DNA from: CAG-492 sp045643465 | Lineage (GTDB): Bacteria > Bacillota > Clostridia > TANB77 > CAG-508 | Length of the DNA stretch: 64,000 bases | Assembly: GCA_045643465.1 (NCBI GenBank) | Contig: JAZUKV010000023.1 | Location: 1 to 64,000, forward strand | Reading direction: 5' to 3' | Part shown: positions 15,942-25,288 of the stretch, in pieces | Numbering within the stretch: position 1 is the first letter of the stretch | Layout: each line of letters opens with the position of its first letter | Translations under genes and position numbers: made by a program | The notes under the pieces: generated by a model | Database searches by the model: none | Seen by the model: only the letters and a program-made list of their open reading frames with translations | What the model was told of the DNA's origin: nothing

Positions 15942-16604
15942 ATGGGACAAAAAATGGATCCACATGGATTAAGAGTTGGTGTTATCAAAGATTGGAGTTC
16001 AAAATGGTACGCTGATTCAAAGAATTTTGGAGATTATCTTGTAGAAGATAACAAAATTCGTAAATATATTAAAAAGAAATTATATGTTAGCGGAATTTCA
16101 AAAATCGAAATAGAAAGAACTGCTAAATTTGTTAAAATAAATGTTTTCACAGCTAAACCAGGTTTAGTAATCGGAAAAGGTGGAAACTTAGCTGAAACTT
16201 TAAAAGTTGAATTACAAAAAATGATTAATAAAGATGTTAACTTAAACATCGTTGAGGTTAAGAATGCTGATATAGATGCACAATTAGTTGCTGAAAATAT
16301 AGCAGGGCAACTAGAAAGAAGAATTTCATTCAGAAGAGCAATGAAACAATGTATGCAAAAAACTATGAAATCAGGTGCTTTAGGTATTAAAACTGCAGTA
16401 TCTGGAAGATTAGGTGGAGCAGATATGGCTAGAACTGAATTCTATAAAGAAGGTACTATACCACTTCAAACATTAAGAGCTGATATAAGTTATGGATTTG
16501 CTGAAGCAGATACAACATACGGAAAAATCGGTGTTAAAGTTTGGATATATAAAGGAGAAGTTCTTCCAACTAAAAAAGATAAAGTGGAAGGAGGAGAAGA
16601 ATAA
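15942..16604 (+). CDS. rpsC: 30S ribosomal protein S3
   Basis: 220 aa. MGQKMDPHGLRVG at the start, a KH domain with PGLVIGKGG, and the C-terminal domain with SGRLGGADMARTEFYKEG. It forms part of the mRNA entry site. Its stop overlaps the start of rplP by one base. Confidence 0.97.
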   Translation: MGQKMDPHGLRVGVIKDWSSKWYADSKNFGDYLVEDNKIRKYIKKKLYVSGISKIEIERTAKFVKINVFTAKPGLVIGKGGNLAETLKVELQKMINKDVNLNIVEVKNADIDAQLVAENIAGQLERRISFRRAMKQCMQKTMKSGALGIKTAVSGRLGGADMARTEFYKEGTIPLQTLRADISYGFAEADTTYGKIGVKVWIYKGEVLPTKKDKVEGGEE

Positions 16605-17047
16605 TGCCATTAATGCCAAAAAGAACTAAATATAGAAAACTACAAAAAGGTAGAATGAGAGGAAAAGCTCATAGAGGAAATCAAGTAACAGATGGAGAAT
16701 ATGGTTTACAAGCAGTTGATGGTGCTTTAATAACATCAAATCAAATTGAAGCAGCTCGTATTGCTATGACTCGTTACACTAAAAGAGGTGGTAAAGTTTG
16801 GATTAAATTATTCCCAGACAAGCCAATCACAAGTAAAGGTATCGGAACTCGTATGGGTAAAGGTAAAGGAGCAGTTACTTACTGGGTTTCAGTAGTAAAA
16901 CCAGGAAGAGTAATGTTTGAAATGGCTGGTGTTCCAGAAGAAACAGCAAGAGAAGCTTTAAGATTAGCTGCTAACAAACTATCTGTTAAATGCAAATTTG
17001 TAAAAAAAGAAACAGAAATGGGTGGTGATTTAGATGAAGATAAATAA
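16604..17047 (+). CDS. rplP: 50S ribosomal protein L16
   Basis: 147 aa. MPKRTKYRKLQKGRMRGKA and GRMGKGKGA-type motifs (TRMGKGKGAVTYW) are present. It binds near the A site. An in-frame ATG three codons later gives the commoner MPKRTK start. The end overlaps rpmC by 14 bases. Confidence 0.96.
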   Translation: MPLMPKRTKYRKLQKGRMRGKAHRGNQVTDGEYGLQAVDGALITSNQIEAARIAMTRYTKRGGKVWIKLFPDKPITSKGIGTRMGKGKGAVTYWVSVVKPGRVMFEMAGVPEETAREALRLAANKLSVKCKFVKKETEMGGDLDEDK

Positions 17048-17234
17048 CATAAAAGAAATGTCTTCACCTGATTTAGAAAAAGAATTAGGAGAATTAAAAT
17101 CAGAGCTATTTAAATTAAGATTTACTAAAAAGGCTAACGGTTTAGATAATCCTATGAAAATAAGAGAAGTTAGAAAAGACATTGCTAGAATTAAAACAGT
17201 TTTAAATGAAAGAAAAATGAATGAAGCAAAATAA
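17034..17234 (+). CDS. rpmC: 50S ribosomal protein L29
   Basis: 66 aa, a helical hairpin with the family pattern ELKSELFKLRF and IREVRKDIARIKTVLNER. It starts inside the end of rplP with GGTGGTGAT as ribosome site, so it is translationally coupled. Confidence 0.96.
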   Translation: MKINNIKEMSSPDLEKELGELKSELFKLRFTKKANGLDNPMKIREVRKDIARIKTVLNERKMNEAK

Positions 17235-17271
17235 TTGCTTTCCAAAATATTAAAGGAAGGAGATCGTTCGA

Positions 17272-17535
17272 ATGGAAGAAAGAAATCTTCGCAAAGTTAT
17301 GATTGGTACAGTTGTTTCTGACAAAATGGACAAAACAGTTGTTGTTGCAGTAGAAACAAACGTAAAACATGATATATATGGAAAAATCCAAAAAAGAACT
17401 TATAAATTAAAAGCTCATGATGAAAATAATGAGTGCAAAACTGGTGATAAAGTTAAAGTTATGGAAACAAGACCTCTATCAAAAGATAAGAGATGGAGAG
17501 TTGTAGAAATAGTTGAAAAAGCTATCATAAAATAA
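17272..17535 (+). CDS. rpsQ: 30S ribosomal protein S17
   Basis: 87 aa, an OB-fold with VVSDKMDKTVVVAVE and the C-terminal ETRPLSKDKRWRVVEIVEKA. A primary 16S-binding protein. Preceded by GGAAGGAG. Confidence 0.97.
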   Translation: MEERNLRKVMIGTVVSDKMDKTVVVAVETNVKHDIYGKIQKRTYKLKAHDENNECKTGDKVKVMETRPLSKDKRWRVVEIVEKAIIK

Positions 17536-17601
17536 ACTTTATAAGAGAATTTAAATGTAACAAAAATCAATAAATTTGATTTAAAGGAGGGAAAATCTAA
17601 A

Positions 17602-17970
17602 ATGGTACAACAACAAACTATACTTAAAGTTGCTGACAACACAGGAGCAAAAGAAATTATGTGTATTAGATGTTTAGGTGGATCTTACAGAAAATATGCA
17701 AAAGTTGGAGATGTTATAGTAGCATCAGTTAAATCAGCTGCTCCAGGTGGAATGGTTAAAAAAGGTGATGTAGTTAAAGCAGTTGTAGTTAGAACTAAAA
17801 AGCCAACAAGAAGAGCTGATGGTTCTTACATAAGATTTGATGAAAATGCTGCTGTTATTATAAAAGAAGATGGAAATCCAAAGGGAACTCGTATATTTGG
17901 ACCTATCGCTAGAGAATTAAGAGAGAAGAATTATATGAAAATCTTATCTTTAGCTCCAGAAGTTTTATAA
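17602..17970 (+). CDS. rplN: 50S ribosomal protein L14
   Basis: 122 aa, canonical length. ADNTGAKEIMCIRCLGGS at the start and ARELREKNYMKILSLAPEVL at the end are the family signatures. Contacts 16S RNA at a subunit bridge. Confidence 0.97.
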   Translation: MVQQQTILKVADNTGAKEIMCIRCLGGSYRKYAKVGDVIVASVKSAAPGGMVKKGDVVKAVVVRTKKPTRRADGSYIRFDENAAVIIKEDGNPKGTRIFGPIARELREKNYMKILSLAPEVL

Positions 17971-18031
17971 TAAGAAACAATGTATTTTAAGGTAATATTA
18001 AAAATAATTAAAGAGGAGGCGAAATCCTAAA

Positions 18032-18343
18032 ATGCTAAGAATAAAAAAAGGTGATACAGTTAAAGTTTTATCTGGAAATGATAAAGGAAAAACTGGAGAA
18101 GTTTTAGAAGTTATGCCTAAAGTTGAAAAAATATTAGTAAAAGGTATAAATATAAAGAAAAAACACATGAAACCTAGAAAACAAGGTGAAGAAGGTGGAA
18201 TTATATCTATGGAATTCCCAATTCATATGAGCAAATGTTCAGTTGTTTGCCCAAAATGTGGTAAAGCAGTAAGAATTGGATTTAAAGTAGAAAAAGATTC
18301 TAAAGTTCGTGTTTGTAAATCATGTGGTGCAGAAATAAAATAA
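18032..18343 (+). CDS. rplX: 50S ribosomal protein L24
   Basis: 103 aa. The KOW motif GDTVKVLSGNDKGKTGEV is at the N-terminus. The C-terminal third carries two CxxC pairs (C73/C76 and C95/C98), a zinc-ribbon-like end seen in many Firmicutes L24 proteins. An early-assembly 50S protein. Confidence 0.97.
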   Translation: MLRIKKGDTVKVLSGNDKGKTGEVLEVMPKVEKILVKGINIKKKHMKPRKQGEEGGIISMEFPIHMSKCSVVCPKCGKAVRIGFKVEKDSKVRVCKSCGAEIK

Positions 18344-18370
18344 TCGTAGAAAGGAGGACATTTATAAATT

Positions 18371-18910
18371 ATGGAAATTTTAAGAGATCAATATAAAAAC
18401 GAAGTAATTCCAGCAATGATGAAAAAATTTAATTATAAATCAGTAATGGAAGTTCCAAAATTAGATAAAATAGTTATAAATATAGGTTTAGGAGATACAA
18501 AAGAAAATCCTAAATCATTAGAAAATGCAATAAAAGATTTAAGCGATATTACAGGTCAAAAACCAATCGTTACAAAATCTAAGAAAGCTATAGCTGCTTT
18601 CAAATTAAGAGCAAATGTTGATGTAGGATGTAAAGTTACATTAAGAAGTGGAAAAATGTATGATTTTGCATACAAATTATTTAATGTAGCACTTCCTAGA
18701 GTAAGAGATTTTAGAGGAGTATCTGCTAATTCATTCGATGGAAGAGGTAACTATTCAATGGGTATTAAAGAGCAATTAATATTCCCTGAAATTGAATATG
18801 ATAAAATTGATAAAATAAGAGGTATGGATATAATATTCGTAACTACAGCTAAATCAGATGAAGAAGCTAAAGAGTTATTAACATTATTAGGAATGCCATT
18901 TAAGAAGTAA
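18371..18910 (+). CDS. rplE: 50S ribosomal protein L5
   Basis: 179 aa, standard. Motifs PKLDKIVINIGLGD, TGQKPIVTKSKKAIAAFK and FRGVSANSFDGRGNYSMGI. Binds 5S rRNA and the P-site tRNA elbow. Confidence 0.97.
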   Translation: MEILRDQYKNEVIPAMMKKFNYKSVMEVPKLDKIVINIGLGDTKENPKSLENAIKDLSDITGQKPIVTKSKKAIAAFKLRANVDVGCKVTLRSGKMYDFAYKLFNVALPRVRDFRGVSANSFDGRGNYSMGIKEQLIFPEIEYDKIDKIRGMDIIFVTTAKSDEEAKELLTLLGMPFKK

Positions 18911-18936
18911 TTTTTTTTAGAAGGAAGGAGAAATTC

Positions 18937-19122
18937 ATGGCTAAAAAATCTTTAAAAGTTAAACAACAAAAAGCACAAAAATTTGCAACAAGAGAATATA
19001 ATAGATGCAAAATTTGTGGAAGACCACATGCATATATAAGAAAATTTGGAATTTGCCGTGTATGCTTTAGAGAATTAGCACATAAAGGAGAAATTCCAGG
19101 TGTAAAAAAAGCTAGCTGGTAA
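18937..19122 (+). CDS. rpsZ: 30S ribosomal protein S14, zinc-binding (type Z)
   Basis: 61 aa, the short form with a zinc site C24-x2-C27...C40-x2-C43 and the ending HKGEIPGVKKASW. No zinc-free paralogue lies in the window. Start after AAGGAAGGAG. Confidence 0.97.
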   Translation: MAKKSLKVKQQKAQKFATREYNRCKICGRPHAYIRKFGICRVCFRELAHKGEIPGVKKASW

Positions 19123-19209
19123 TAAGCAATATTTTCTATCAAAAATTATTTGTGTAGAAAGTTTAATTAGAAAAAATATATAAGAAAATTATTTAAAGGA
19201 GGGATAAAA

Positions 19210-19611
19210 TTGATTACTACTGATCCAATAGCAGATATGCTAACAAGAATTAGAAATGCGAATAGTTCAAAACATAAAACAGTAGATATTCCTTGTTCAA
19301 ATATGAAATTAGCTATAGCTGAAATCTTATTAAGAGAAGGATATATAAAATCTTTTGAAGAAATAAAAGTTGAAAATAATCAAGGAATTATAAGAATAAC
19401 TTTGAAATATGATGAAAAGGGTAGCAGAGTTATTGATGGATTAAAAAGAATTAGTAAACCAGGATTAAGAGTATATGCATCTAAAGATGAATTACCACAA
19501 GTATTAAATGGTTTAGGAATAGCTTTAATATCTACATCAAAAGGAATCAAAACAGACAAAGAAGCAAGACAAGAAGGTTTAGGCGGAGAAGTTTTAGCTT
19601 ATGTTTGGTAA
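19210..19611 (+). CDS. rpsH: 30S ribosomal protein S8
   Basis: 133 aa from a TTG start (19210) behind AAAGGAGGG; no ATG fits. DPIADMLTRIRNANS at the start and TSKGIKTDKEARQEGLGGEV at the end are the family signatures. In E. coli S8 represses the spc operon at the mRNA level. Confidence 0.96.
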   Translation: MITTDPIADMLTRIRNANSSKHKTVDIPCSNMKLAIAEILLREGYIKSFEEIKVENNQGIIRITLKYDEKGSRVIDGLKRISKPGLRVYASKDELPQVLNGLGIALISTSKGIKTDKEARQEGLGGEVLAYVW

Positions 19612-19653
19612 TAAATAAACTACTAACAAATTTTATAAGGAGGGAAAAATCAC

Positions 19654-20193
19654 ATGTCTAGAATAGGAAAGAAACCTATTACAGTCCCAGCAGGTGTTGA
19701 AGTTAAAATAGACGGACAACATATAACTGTTAAAGGACCTAAAGGAACATTAGAAAGAGATATTCATAATAATATGACTGTAAGCATGGACGGAAATGTT
19801 ATTACAGTAGCAAGACCAGATGATGAAGCTCTAAATAGAAGTTTACATGGTTTAACAAGAACTTTAATCAATAACATGATTCAAGGTGTTGTAAATGAAT
19901 ATAAAAGAGAATTAGAAATAAATGGTGTTGGATATAGAGCTCAACTAAAAGGAAAAAAATTAGTTTTAAATTTAGGATATTCACATCCAGTAGAAATGGA
20001 TGCTCCAGAAGGAATCACTTTTGAAGTACCAGCTCCAAACCAAATAATCGTAAAAGGTATTGACAAAGAGCAAGTAGGTCAAGTAGCTGCTGTAATCAGA
20101 ACTAAAAGACCACCAGAAGTATATAGAGGAAAAGGAATCAAATATGTTGAAGAACATATTAGACGTAAAGAAGGTAAAGCAGGTAAAAAATAA
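19654..20193 (+). CDS. rplF: 50S ribosomal protein L6
   Basis: 179 aa, two tandem domains, starting MSRIGKKPI and with the C-terminal RTKRPPEVYRGKGIKYVEE motif. Located at the base of the L7/L12 stalk. Confidence 0.97.
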   Translation: MSRIGKKPITVPAGVEVKIDGQHITVKGPKGTLERDIHNNMTVSMDGNVITVARPDDEALNRSLHGLTRTLINNMIQGVVNEYKRELEINGVGYRAQLKGKKLVLNLGYSHPVEMDAPEGITFEVPAPNQIIVKGIDKEQVGQVAAVIRTKRPPEVYRGKGIKYVEEHIRRKEGKAGKK

Positions 20194-20289
20194 AATTTAT
20201 AATTTTATAGAATTTGTAATACATACTTTACAACAAAAACTCATATTAGAAGAACTAATGCTGTTACATTAGTTAGAAAGGAGATTAAA

Positions 20290-20649
20290 ATGGTTTCTAA
20301 TACAGATAGAAAAATGGAAAGAAGAAGAAGACATTTAAGAGTTCGTAGAAAAATAAGTGGAACTGCAGAACGTCCAAGATTATGTATATATAGAAGTAAC
20401 AAAAATTTATTTGCTCAATTAATAGATGATGTTGCAGGTGTTACATTAGTTAGTAGTTCTACTATAGATAAAGACATCAAAACAAAAGCTTCTAATAAAG
20501 AAGCTGCTAAAGAAGTAGGAGCTGCTATAGCTAAAAAAGCTTTAGACAAGAAAATCGAAAATGTTGTATTTGATAGAAGTGGATATCAATATCATGGAAT
20601 TATTAAAGAATTCGCTGAAGCTGCAAGAGAAGCAGGATTAAAATTCTAA
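20290..20649 (+). CDS. rplR: 50S ribosomal protein L18
   Basis: 119 aa. R/K-rich N-terminus (RKMERRRRHLRVRRKISG), SNKNLFAQLIDD and the C-terminal VVFDRSGYQYHG motif. Binds 5S rRNA with L5. Confidence 0.97.
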   Translation: MVSNTDRKMERRRRHLRVRRKISGTAERPRLCIYRSNKNLFAQLIDDVAGVTLVSSSTIDKDIKTKASNKEAAKEVGAAIAKKALDKKIENVVFDRSGYQYHGIIKEFAEAAREAGLKF

Positions 20650-20673
20650 TAAAAAGGAGGGAAATAAAAATTC

Positions 20674-21162
20674 ATGGAAAATAATACATCAGAATTAAAA
20701 GAAAAAGTTGTATCAATTAGCAGAGTAGCTAAAGTTGTTAAAGGTGGTAGAACTTTCAGATTTAGTGCAGTTGTAGTTGTTGGAGACGAAAACGGACATG
20801 TTGGAGTTGGAAATGGTAAAGCTGCAGAAGTTCCAGACGCTATAAAGAAAGCTATAGAAGAAGCTAAGAAAAACTTAATTGAAGTTCCAGTTGTTGGAAC
20901 AACAATACCACATGAATTTATAGGAAAATTCGGAAGTGCAAAAGTTATGTTAAAACCAGCAGCAGAAGGTACTGGAATCATAGCAGGAGGAAGTGTTAGA
21001 CCTGTAATTGAATTAGCTGGATATAGAGATATAAGAACAAAAGTTATAGGAACTAACAATCCAAGAAATGTTGTATATGCTACATTAGAAGGATTAAAAA
21101 GTATGCAAACTCTAGAGCATGTTGCTAAAAAAAGAGGATTAAAAGCAGAAGATATTTTATAA
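20674..21162 (+). CDS. rpsE: 30S ribosomal protein S5
   Basis: 162 aa. VVVGDENGHVGVGNGKAAEV and the GSGKVMLKPA-like FGSAKVMLKPAAEGTG motif are present. Part of the mRNA entry helicase site. It is followed directly by rplO with no rpmD between them. Confidence 0.97.
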   Translation: MENNTSELKEKVVSISRVAKVVKGGRTFRFSAVVVVGDENGHVGVGNGKAAEVPDAIKKAIEEAKKNLIEVPVVGTTIPHEFIGKFGSAKVMLKPAAEGTGIIAGGSVRPVIELAGYRDIRTKVIGTNNPRNVVYATLEGLKSMQTLEHVAKKRGLKAEDIL

Positions 21163-21234
21163 AAAAACTTATTGATTTATAAAAAGACATAGTATATACT
21201 TACTATAACAAAAATAAGGAGGTGTAACCACATA

Positions 21235-21669
21235 ATGAAATTAGATGAATTATCACCAGCGCAAGAAACAAAATCTAGAACAAGAGTAGGACGTGGAATA
21301 GGTTCTGGACTAGGAAAAACATCTGGTAGAGGACATAAAGGTCAAAAAGCAAGATCAGGTGGTGGTGTAAGAAGAGGCTTTGAAGGAGGTCAAACACCAT
21401 TATATAGAAGATTACCAAAAAGAGGATTTACAAATGTTCATGCTAGAACTTATACAGAAGTAACTTTAACAATGCTTAATAAAGCTACAACAGAAGAAGT
21501 TACAGCTGAAAGCTTAATAGCAGACGGAATAATAAGTAAAGCAAATGACGGTATCGTTATACTTGCAACAGGAAACTTAGAGAAAAAATTAGTTGTAAAA
21601 GCTAATAGATTTACTAAAGCAGCAAAAGAAAAAATTGAAGCTTTAGGTGGAAAGACAGAGGTGATTTAA
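21235..21669 (+). CDS. rplO: 50S ribosomal protein L15
   Basis: 144 aa. The glycine/arginine-rich N-terminal tail (GRGIGSGLGKTSGRGHKGQK) is typical. The stop abuts the TTG start of secY with no gap, so the two are coupled. Confidence 0.97.
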   Translation: MKLDELSPAQETKSRTRVGRGIGSGLGKTSGRGHKGQKARSGGGVRRGFEGGQTPLYRRLPKRGFTNVHARTYTEVTLTMLNKATTEEVTAESLIADGIISKANDGIVILATGNLEKKLVVKANRFTKAAKEKIEALGGKTEVI

Positions 21670-22977
21670 TTGTTTAACACCATAAAAAACGCTTTAAAAA
21701 CTCCAGATGTTAGAAAAAGATTATTATATACTTTATTATTAATCGTAATATTCAGACTTGGATGTTTTATTTCAGTGCCAGGTATAGACCCTGCATTATT
21801 AAATGCTAATGATTCTGAGGGAATCAAAGGACTAATAAACTTATTGACAGGTGGTGCGTTTACTAGATTATCTATATTCGCAATGTCAATTACTCCATAT
21901 ATTACTGCATCAATAGTTATTCAATTATTAGGTATGGTAATACCTTCATTAGAAAAATTAACTAAAGAAGGTGGAGAAACAGAAAGAGCAAAAATTAATA
22001 GATATACAAAACTTCTTACTTTAGTATTATCTTTAGCAGAAGGATTAGGTATCTACTTAATGTATAAACCAGCTTTTGTAAATCCAGGAGTATTAACAGG
22101 ATTTATAGTTGTATTGTCATTTATGACAGGAACAGCAATACTTATGTGGTTAGGTGAACAAATAACATCAAAAGGAATAGGAAATGGTATTTCAATGTTG
22201 ATATTTGTTGGTATAATTTCAGGATTAGGAACAGGAGCAAAATCTATATTTAACAGTGTATTTGCAACAACATTCAGCACAAAGAATTTATTAATAGCAT
22301 TAGCTATTATAGTAGGTTTTGTAGCTTTAATAGCAGCAGTTGTATTTGTACAACAAGCTGAAAGAAAGGTACCAGTTCAATATTCTAAAAAAGTTGTTGG
22401 AAGAAAAATGATGGGTGGACAAAATACTCATATTCCATTAAAATTAGCTATGGCTGGTGTAATGCCAATTATATTTGCATCATCATTCATGACTTTCCCT
22501 GCAATGGTTATTCAATTAGTTAATCCTAATATAACTGCGCAAACAGGTTTTTGGAATTGGATATATAATGTATCAATAGCTACATCATCATCAGTAGATA
22601 TTAAATATACAATTATTAATGCAATAATTTATGTATTATTAATAGTAGGATTTACATTCTTCTATACATATGCTACATTTAATCCTGCTGAAATCTCAAG
22701 TAATATTAAGAAAAACGGAGGTTTCATACCAGGAATAAGAGCAGGAAAATCAACAACAGAATATTTATCATCAATAATAACAAAGTTAACAGTATTTGGT
22801 GGAATTTTCTTAGCTTTAATAGCAATAATTCCAATGTTATTTAGTTATTTACCATTAGGTGCAAATCTAGCATTTGGTGGAACATCAATATTAATTGTTG
22901 TAGGTGTTGCATTAAAAACAGTTCAACAATTAGAATCACAAGTAGTAATGAAACATTATAAAGGTTTTTTAGAATAA
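21670..22977 (+). CDS. secY: Preprotein translocase subunit SecY
   Basis: 435 aa with ten predicted membrane segments, the channel of the Sec translocon. Start at TTG 21670 with the AGAGGTG ribosome site inside rplO. Shows the family motifs ITPYITASIVIQLL, QAERKVPVQYSKK and the cytoplasmic loop FNPAEISSNIKKNGGFIPGI. Confidence 0.97.
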   Translation: MFNTIKNALKTPDVRKRLLYTLLLIVIFRLGCFISVPGIDPALLNANDSEGIKGLINLLTGGAFTRLSIFAMSITPYITASIVIQLLGMVIPSLEKLTKEGGETERAKINRYTKLLTLVLSLAEGLGIYLMYKPAFVNPGVLTGFIVVLSFMTGTAILMWLGEQITSKGIGNGISMLIFVGIISGLGTGAKSIFNSVFATTFSTKNLLIALAIIVGFVALIAAVVFVQQAERKVPVQYSKKVVGRKMMGGQNTHIPLKLAMAGVMPIIFASSFMTFPAMVIQLVNPNITAQTGFWNWIYNVSIATSSSVDIKYTIINAIIYVLLIVGFTFFYTYATFNPAEISSNIKKNGGFIPGIRAGKSTTEYLSSIITKLTVFGGIFLALIAIIPMLFSYLPLGANLAFGGTSILIVVGVALKTVQQLESQVVMKHYKGFLE

Positions 22978-23006
22978 GCAATTCAATTGTTAATAAATAA
23001 TATACA

Positions 23007-23053
23007 AAAGTTGGAAGTAGGATTTTTTAAACAAAAATTTAGCTTCCAACTTT
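23007..23053 (+). other. Hairpin between secY and adk
   Basis: AAAGTTGGAAG (23007-23017) pairs perfectly with CTTCCAACTTT (23043-23053) around a 25-base loop. No T-run follows, so it is more likely a partial terminator or RNA processing/stability site inside the operon. Confidence 0.5.
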
Positions 23054-23157
23054 ATATATGATTTTTTAAATAGCTAAAATTATATCAAAATTTAGTTATT
23101 TAAAAAGTTATATATTTATGAATATATACTTTTATAAAAAGATCGGAGGAATGAATT

Positions 23158-23820
23158 ATGCTTTTAATTATGTTAGGTGCTCAAGGAACAGGTAAAGGAA
23201 CAGTTGCTGGAATTTTATGCAAAGAAAATAACTGGATTCAACTATCAACAGGAGATATTTTTAGAGAAAATATTTCAAAAGGAACTGAATTAGGAATAGA
23301 GGCTAATAAGTATATTTCAAAAGGTTGCCTTGTACCAGATGAAATTACAATATCAATGGTAGAAAAGAGACTAGAAGAATTAAAAGATTCAGATGGAATT
23401 ATATTAGATGGATTCCCAAGAAACTTAGAGCAAGCAAAAAAATTAGATGAAATTTTAGCATCAAAAGGTGAAAAAGTTGACTGGGTTATAAACTTAGAAA
23501 CACCACGTGAAGAAATAATAACAAGAATGTTAAACAGAAGGGTTTGTTCAAATCCTGCTTGTAAAGCAACATATAATATAGTATTACATCCATCAAAAGT
23601 AGATGGAATTTGCGATATTTGTGGTTCAGAATTAGTAAGAAGACAAGATGATTGTGATCAAGCTGCAATAGAGAAAAGATTAGAAATATATGACACACAA
23701 ACAAAACCACTAGTAGATTTTTACAATAATAAAGGAATTGTTATTGTTGAAGAAATTAGTGCAAAAATCAATAGATTTGCAGACGAAGCTTGTAAGGATA
23801 TTATGAATAAAATCAAATAA
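23158..23820 (+). CDS. adk: Adenylate kinase
   Basis: 220 aa. Interconverts ATP + AMP and 2 ADP. P-loop GAQGTGKGT (7-15), AMP-binding LDGFPRNLEQ, and a LID with a zinc site formed by C130, C135, C152 and C155. The first Cys pair has four residues between them instead of the usual two. Part of the superoperon after a 180-base gap; start behind GGAGG. Confidence 0.96.
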   Translation: MLLIMLGAQGTGKGTVAGILCKENNWIQLSTGDIFRENISKGTELGIEANKYISKGCLVPDEITISMVEKRLEELKDSDGIILDGFPRNLEQAKKLDEILASKGEKVDWVINLETPREEIITRMLNRRVCSNPACKATYNIVLHPSKVDGICDICGSELVRRQDDCDQAAIEKRLEIYDTQTKPLVDFYNNKGIVIVEEISAKINRFADEACKDIMNKIK

Positions 23821-23834
23821 AGGAAGTAGTAATT

Positions 23835-24608
23835 GTGATTAGTATAAAATCAGGTAAAGAAATTGAAGAGATGAAAGAAGCTTGCAGAATAACAGCTTTA
23901 GTGCATAAAAAAATTGAGGAAAACATTAAACCAGGAATTTCAACATATGAATTAGACAAGATTGCAGAGAATTTTATAAAAGGGAATGGAGGAATTCCTG
24001 CTCAAAAAGGTTATGACCCTCATATAAAGGGAATACCACCATTTCCAAGTACATTATGCATTTCAGTAAATGATGAAGTAATACACGGTATACCTTCAAA
24101 GAAAGTAATTTTAAAAGAAGGCGATATTGTAAGTGTAGATTTAGTAGTTTATAAAAATGGATTTAATGGTGATGCTGCAAGAACATATATTGTAGGAAAA
24201 GCAAAAAATAAAGAAGATGAAAGATTAATAGAAGTAACCAAACAAGCCTTTTTTGAAGGTATAAAATATGCAGTAAAAGGAAATAGAATTGGTGATATTA
24301 GCCATGCAATAGGACAATATGTTGAAAAAAATGGATATTCAGTTGTTAGAGAATTTCAAGGTCATGGAATAGGAAGACAAATGCATGAAGATCCAGGTAT
24401 TCCAAACTATGGTAAAGCTGGCAAAGGACCAAGACTTGAACCAGGCATGACTCTAGCAATTGAGCCAATGGTAATAATGGGAAAACCTGATATTTTAGAG
24501 CTAGATGATGGGTGGACAATTATTACTGAAGACGGAACCCCGGCAGCACACTATGAAAATACAATTTTAATTACAGAAAAAGAGCCGGAAATATTGACAT
24601 TGATATAA
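23835..24608 (+). CDS. map: Methionine aminopeptidase, type I
   Basis: 257 aa from GTG 23835, 14 bases after adk. Removes the initiator Met from nascent proteins. Metal ligands lie in VSVDLVVYKNGFNGDAART (two Asp), GHGIG (His), AIEPM (Glu) and the late TEDG...HYENT Glu. The conserved HG in DEVIHGIP is present. Confidence 0.96.
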   Translation: MISIKSGKEIEEMKEACRITALVHKKIEENIKPGISTYELDKIAENFIKGNGGIPAQKGYDPHIKGIPPFPSTLCISVNDEVIHGIPSKKVILKEGDIVSVDLVVYKNGFNGDAARTYIVGKAKNKEDERLIEVTKQAFFEGIKYAVKGNRIGDISHAIGQYVEKNGYSVVREFQGHGIGRQMHEDPGIPNYGKAGKGPRLEPGMTLAIEPMVIMGKPDILELDDGWTIITEDGTPAAHYENTILITEKEPEILTLI

Positions 24609-24678
24609 AATTGTTATATACTATAAAAGCTATTATTAAAATTAGCGTATACTATAAGAAAGAAAAATGGAGGTAGAA

Positions 24679-24897
24679 ATGGCAAAAGAAGATGTTATTG
24701 AAGTAGAAGGAACTGTTGTAGAAACATTACCAAATACTAATTTCAAAGTTGAGCTTGAAAATGGACATCAAATTCTAGCACATATTTCTGGAAAATTAAG
24801 AATGAATTACATAAAAATTCTTCCAGGAGACAAAGTAAAAGTTGAACTTTCACCATATGATTTAACAAGAGGAAGAATTACATGGAGAGCAAAATAA
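24679..24897 (+). CDS. infA: Translation initiation factor IF-1
   Basis: 72 aa, exactly the family length when started at ATG 24679, which has GGAGG five bases upstream; an in-frame ATG four codons earlier overlaps this site. One OB-fold: AKEDVIEVEGTVVETLPNT, GHQILAHISGKLRMNYI and the end DLTRGRITWRAK. Confidence 0.97.
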   Translation: MAKEDVIEVEGTVVETLPNTNFKVELENGHQILAHISGKLRMNYIKILPGDKVKVELSPYDLTRGRITWRAK

Positions 24898-24965
24898 AGT
24901 AAAATATCTGATTGATATACCCAATCAATTAATATATTAAACAAAATTTCAGGGAGGTGTAAAAA

Positions 24966-25079
24966 ATGAAAGTTAGACCATCAGTAAAACCAATTTGCGA
25001 AAAATGCAAAGTAATCAAAAGAAAAGGTAAAATAAGAGTTATTTGTGAAAATCCTAAACATAAACAAAGACAAGGATAA
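24966..25079 (+). CDS. rpmJ: 50S ribosomal protein L36
   Basis: 37 aa, read directly from the sequence: starts MKVRPSVKPICEKCK and ends CENPKHKQRQG. It is the zinc-binding form (C11, C14, C27, H32). Start behind GGGAGGTG, between infA and rpsM as usual. Confidence 0.96.
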   Translation: MKVRPSVKPICEKCKVIKRKGKIRVICENPKHKQRQG

Positions 25080-25101
25080 TTCAAAAAATTGGTATTTGCA
25101 T

Positions 25102-25134
25102 AAATCTAGAAAAGCGGCTGAAAGTTTTAGATTT
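25102..25134 (+). other. Hairpin before rpsM
   Basis: AAATCTA (25102-25108) pairs with TAGATTT (25128-25134) in the 209-base gap between rpmJ and rpsM. The gap has no coding frame. It could hold a processing site or an internal promoter; no consensus promoter is obvious. Confidence 0.35.
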
Positions 25135-25288
25135 GTGTTAATATATATTAGTTTTATAAGAATATTAAAGACTAGTTATAGATTAAAATCCGATTAATTC
25201 ATAATTAGTGCATTTCACCTTTAATATTAATTAAAACACAAACAACAAAAAGTAAAATTAAAAGAAAAATTTTGGAGGTGCAAAAATA

